Source: CAZGRP01 sp964527995
Lineage (GTDB): Bacteria > Zhuqueibacterota > Zhuqueibacteria > Oceanimicrobiales > CAZGRP01
Direction: 5' to 3'
Length of the DNA: 6,354 bases
Assembly (NCBI GenBank): GCA_964527995.1
Contig: CAZGRP010000126.1
Location: 1-6,354 of the forward strand
Shown here: positions 6,040 to 6,354 of the stretch, piece after piece
How the letters are laid out: each line of letters opens with the position of its first letter
Position numbering within the stretch: position 1 is the first letter of the stretch
Notes under the pieces: generated by a model
What the model saw: the letters and a program-made list of their open reading frames with translations, nothing else
What the model was told of the DNA's origin: nothing
The model's database searches: none
Program-made: the position numbers and the translations under genes

Positions 6040-6354
6040 CTAGGACCGCCCTTCCATCAATGCCACGGTGTCGTCGAACGAGGCAACGCCGCTGGAGGCT
6101 CCGACGGCTGTGACGCAGGCGGCACCGGCAGCGTTGGCAAAGCGGGCCGTCTTCTCCAGTGGCCAGTCCCGAAGGGTCGCCGCCAGAAATCCGGCGACGA
6201 AACAGTCACCCGCCCCGGTTGTATCCACCGGCTCGACAGGCAGGGCGGGCAGGCGATAGGCCTCGTGGCCATCGGTCACATAGCACCCCTCTGCTCCCAT
6301 CTTCAGGGCAACGCTGCCGACGCCCAGGGCCAGCAGCGCGTCGGCGATGGCCTC
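6040..6354 (-). CDS. PfkB-family carbohydrate kinase, C-terminal part (cut by window)
   Basis: Only the last 104 residues are in the window; the frame stays open to the right edge. The PfkB signature DTTGAGDCFVAGFL (visible residues 44-57) carries the anion-hole GAGD, with the catalytic-base Asp at visible residue 50 (codon 6207-6205). KMGAEGCYVTD (18-28) matches the nucleotide-binding strand region of ribokinase-like enzymes, and AAGAACVT further on is usual for the family. The enzyme would phosphorylate a sugar or related polyol using ATP. The specific substrate (ribose, fructose, ketodeoxygluconate, inositol derivative and so on) cannot be told from this end. It is the first visible gene of the minus-strand cluster and ends 118 bp before the aminotransferase start, with only weak short hairpins in the gap. 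Confidence 0.9.
   Translation of the reverse strand, partial: EAIADALLALGVGSVALKMGAEGCYVTDGHEAYRLPALPVEPVDTTGAGDCFVAGFLAATLRDWPLEKTARFANAAGAACVTAVGASSGVASFDDTVALMEGRS

Overview
The window looks like chromosome from a Gram-negative, GC-rich bacterium. The right two thirds (about 2103-6354) is dense, GC-rich coding sequence on the minus strand, including an exported penicillin-acylase-type hydrolase. The left third (1-2102) is almost gene-free and visibly lower in GC in places. It holds one small IS200/RAYT-like transposon and many palindromes and repeat remnants. The repeats are of kinds common in environmental Proteobacteria and Bacteroidetes/Chlorobi-type genomes. I cannot name the genus from sequence alone.

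Left region. 1-488 has no credible gene. 489-1114 is a compact mobile element: a 153-residue Y1 (HUH) transposase gene on the minus strand, bounded on each side by two palindromic repeat units. The left and right flanks mirror each other in order, sequence and orientation. One pair of palindromes differs by a base-pair-preserving double change, which points to selection on the hairpins. 1115-2102 has no credible gene. It holds a pair of tandem palindromes near 1380-1425, remnants of dispersed 'TGTCATTCC' elements (1582-1838), two hairpins with identical GCA loops (1886-1939) and a degenerate CACNGA repeat (1990-2069).

Right region. Three co-directional minus-strand genes read, in transcription order: the C-terminal part of a PfkB-family sugar kinase (cut by the window edge), a DegT/DnrJ/EryC1/StrS-family PLP aminotransferase, and a secreted S45 penicillin-acylase-family Ntn hydrolase. 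Gaps are 118 and 81 bp with no convincing terminator, so co-transcription is plausible but unproven. The kinase and aminotransferase suggest handling of a sugar or cyclitol. The acylase acts outside the cytoplasm on an unknown amide. I see no direct functional link between the acylase and the other two.

I found no tRNA, rRNA, CRISPR array or defence system. The most informative novelty is the architecture of the small transposon and its covarying double-REP ends.
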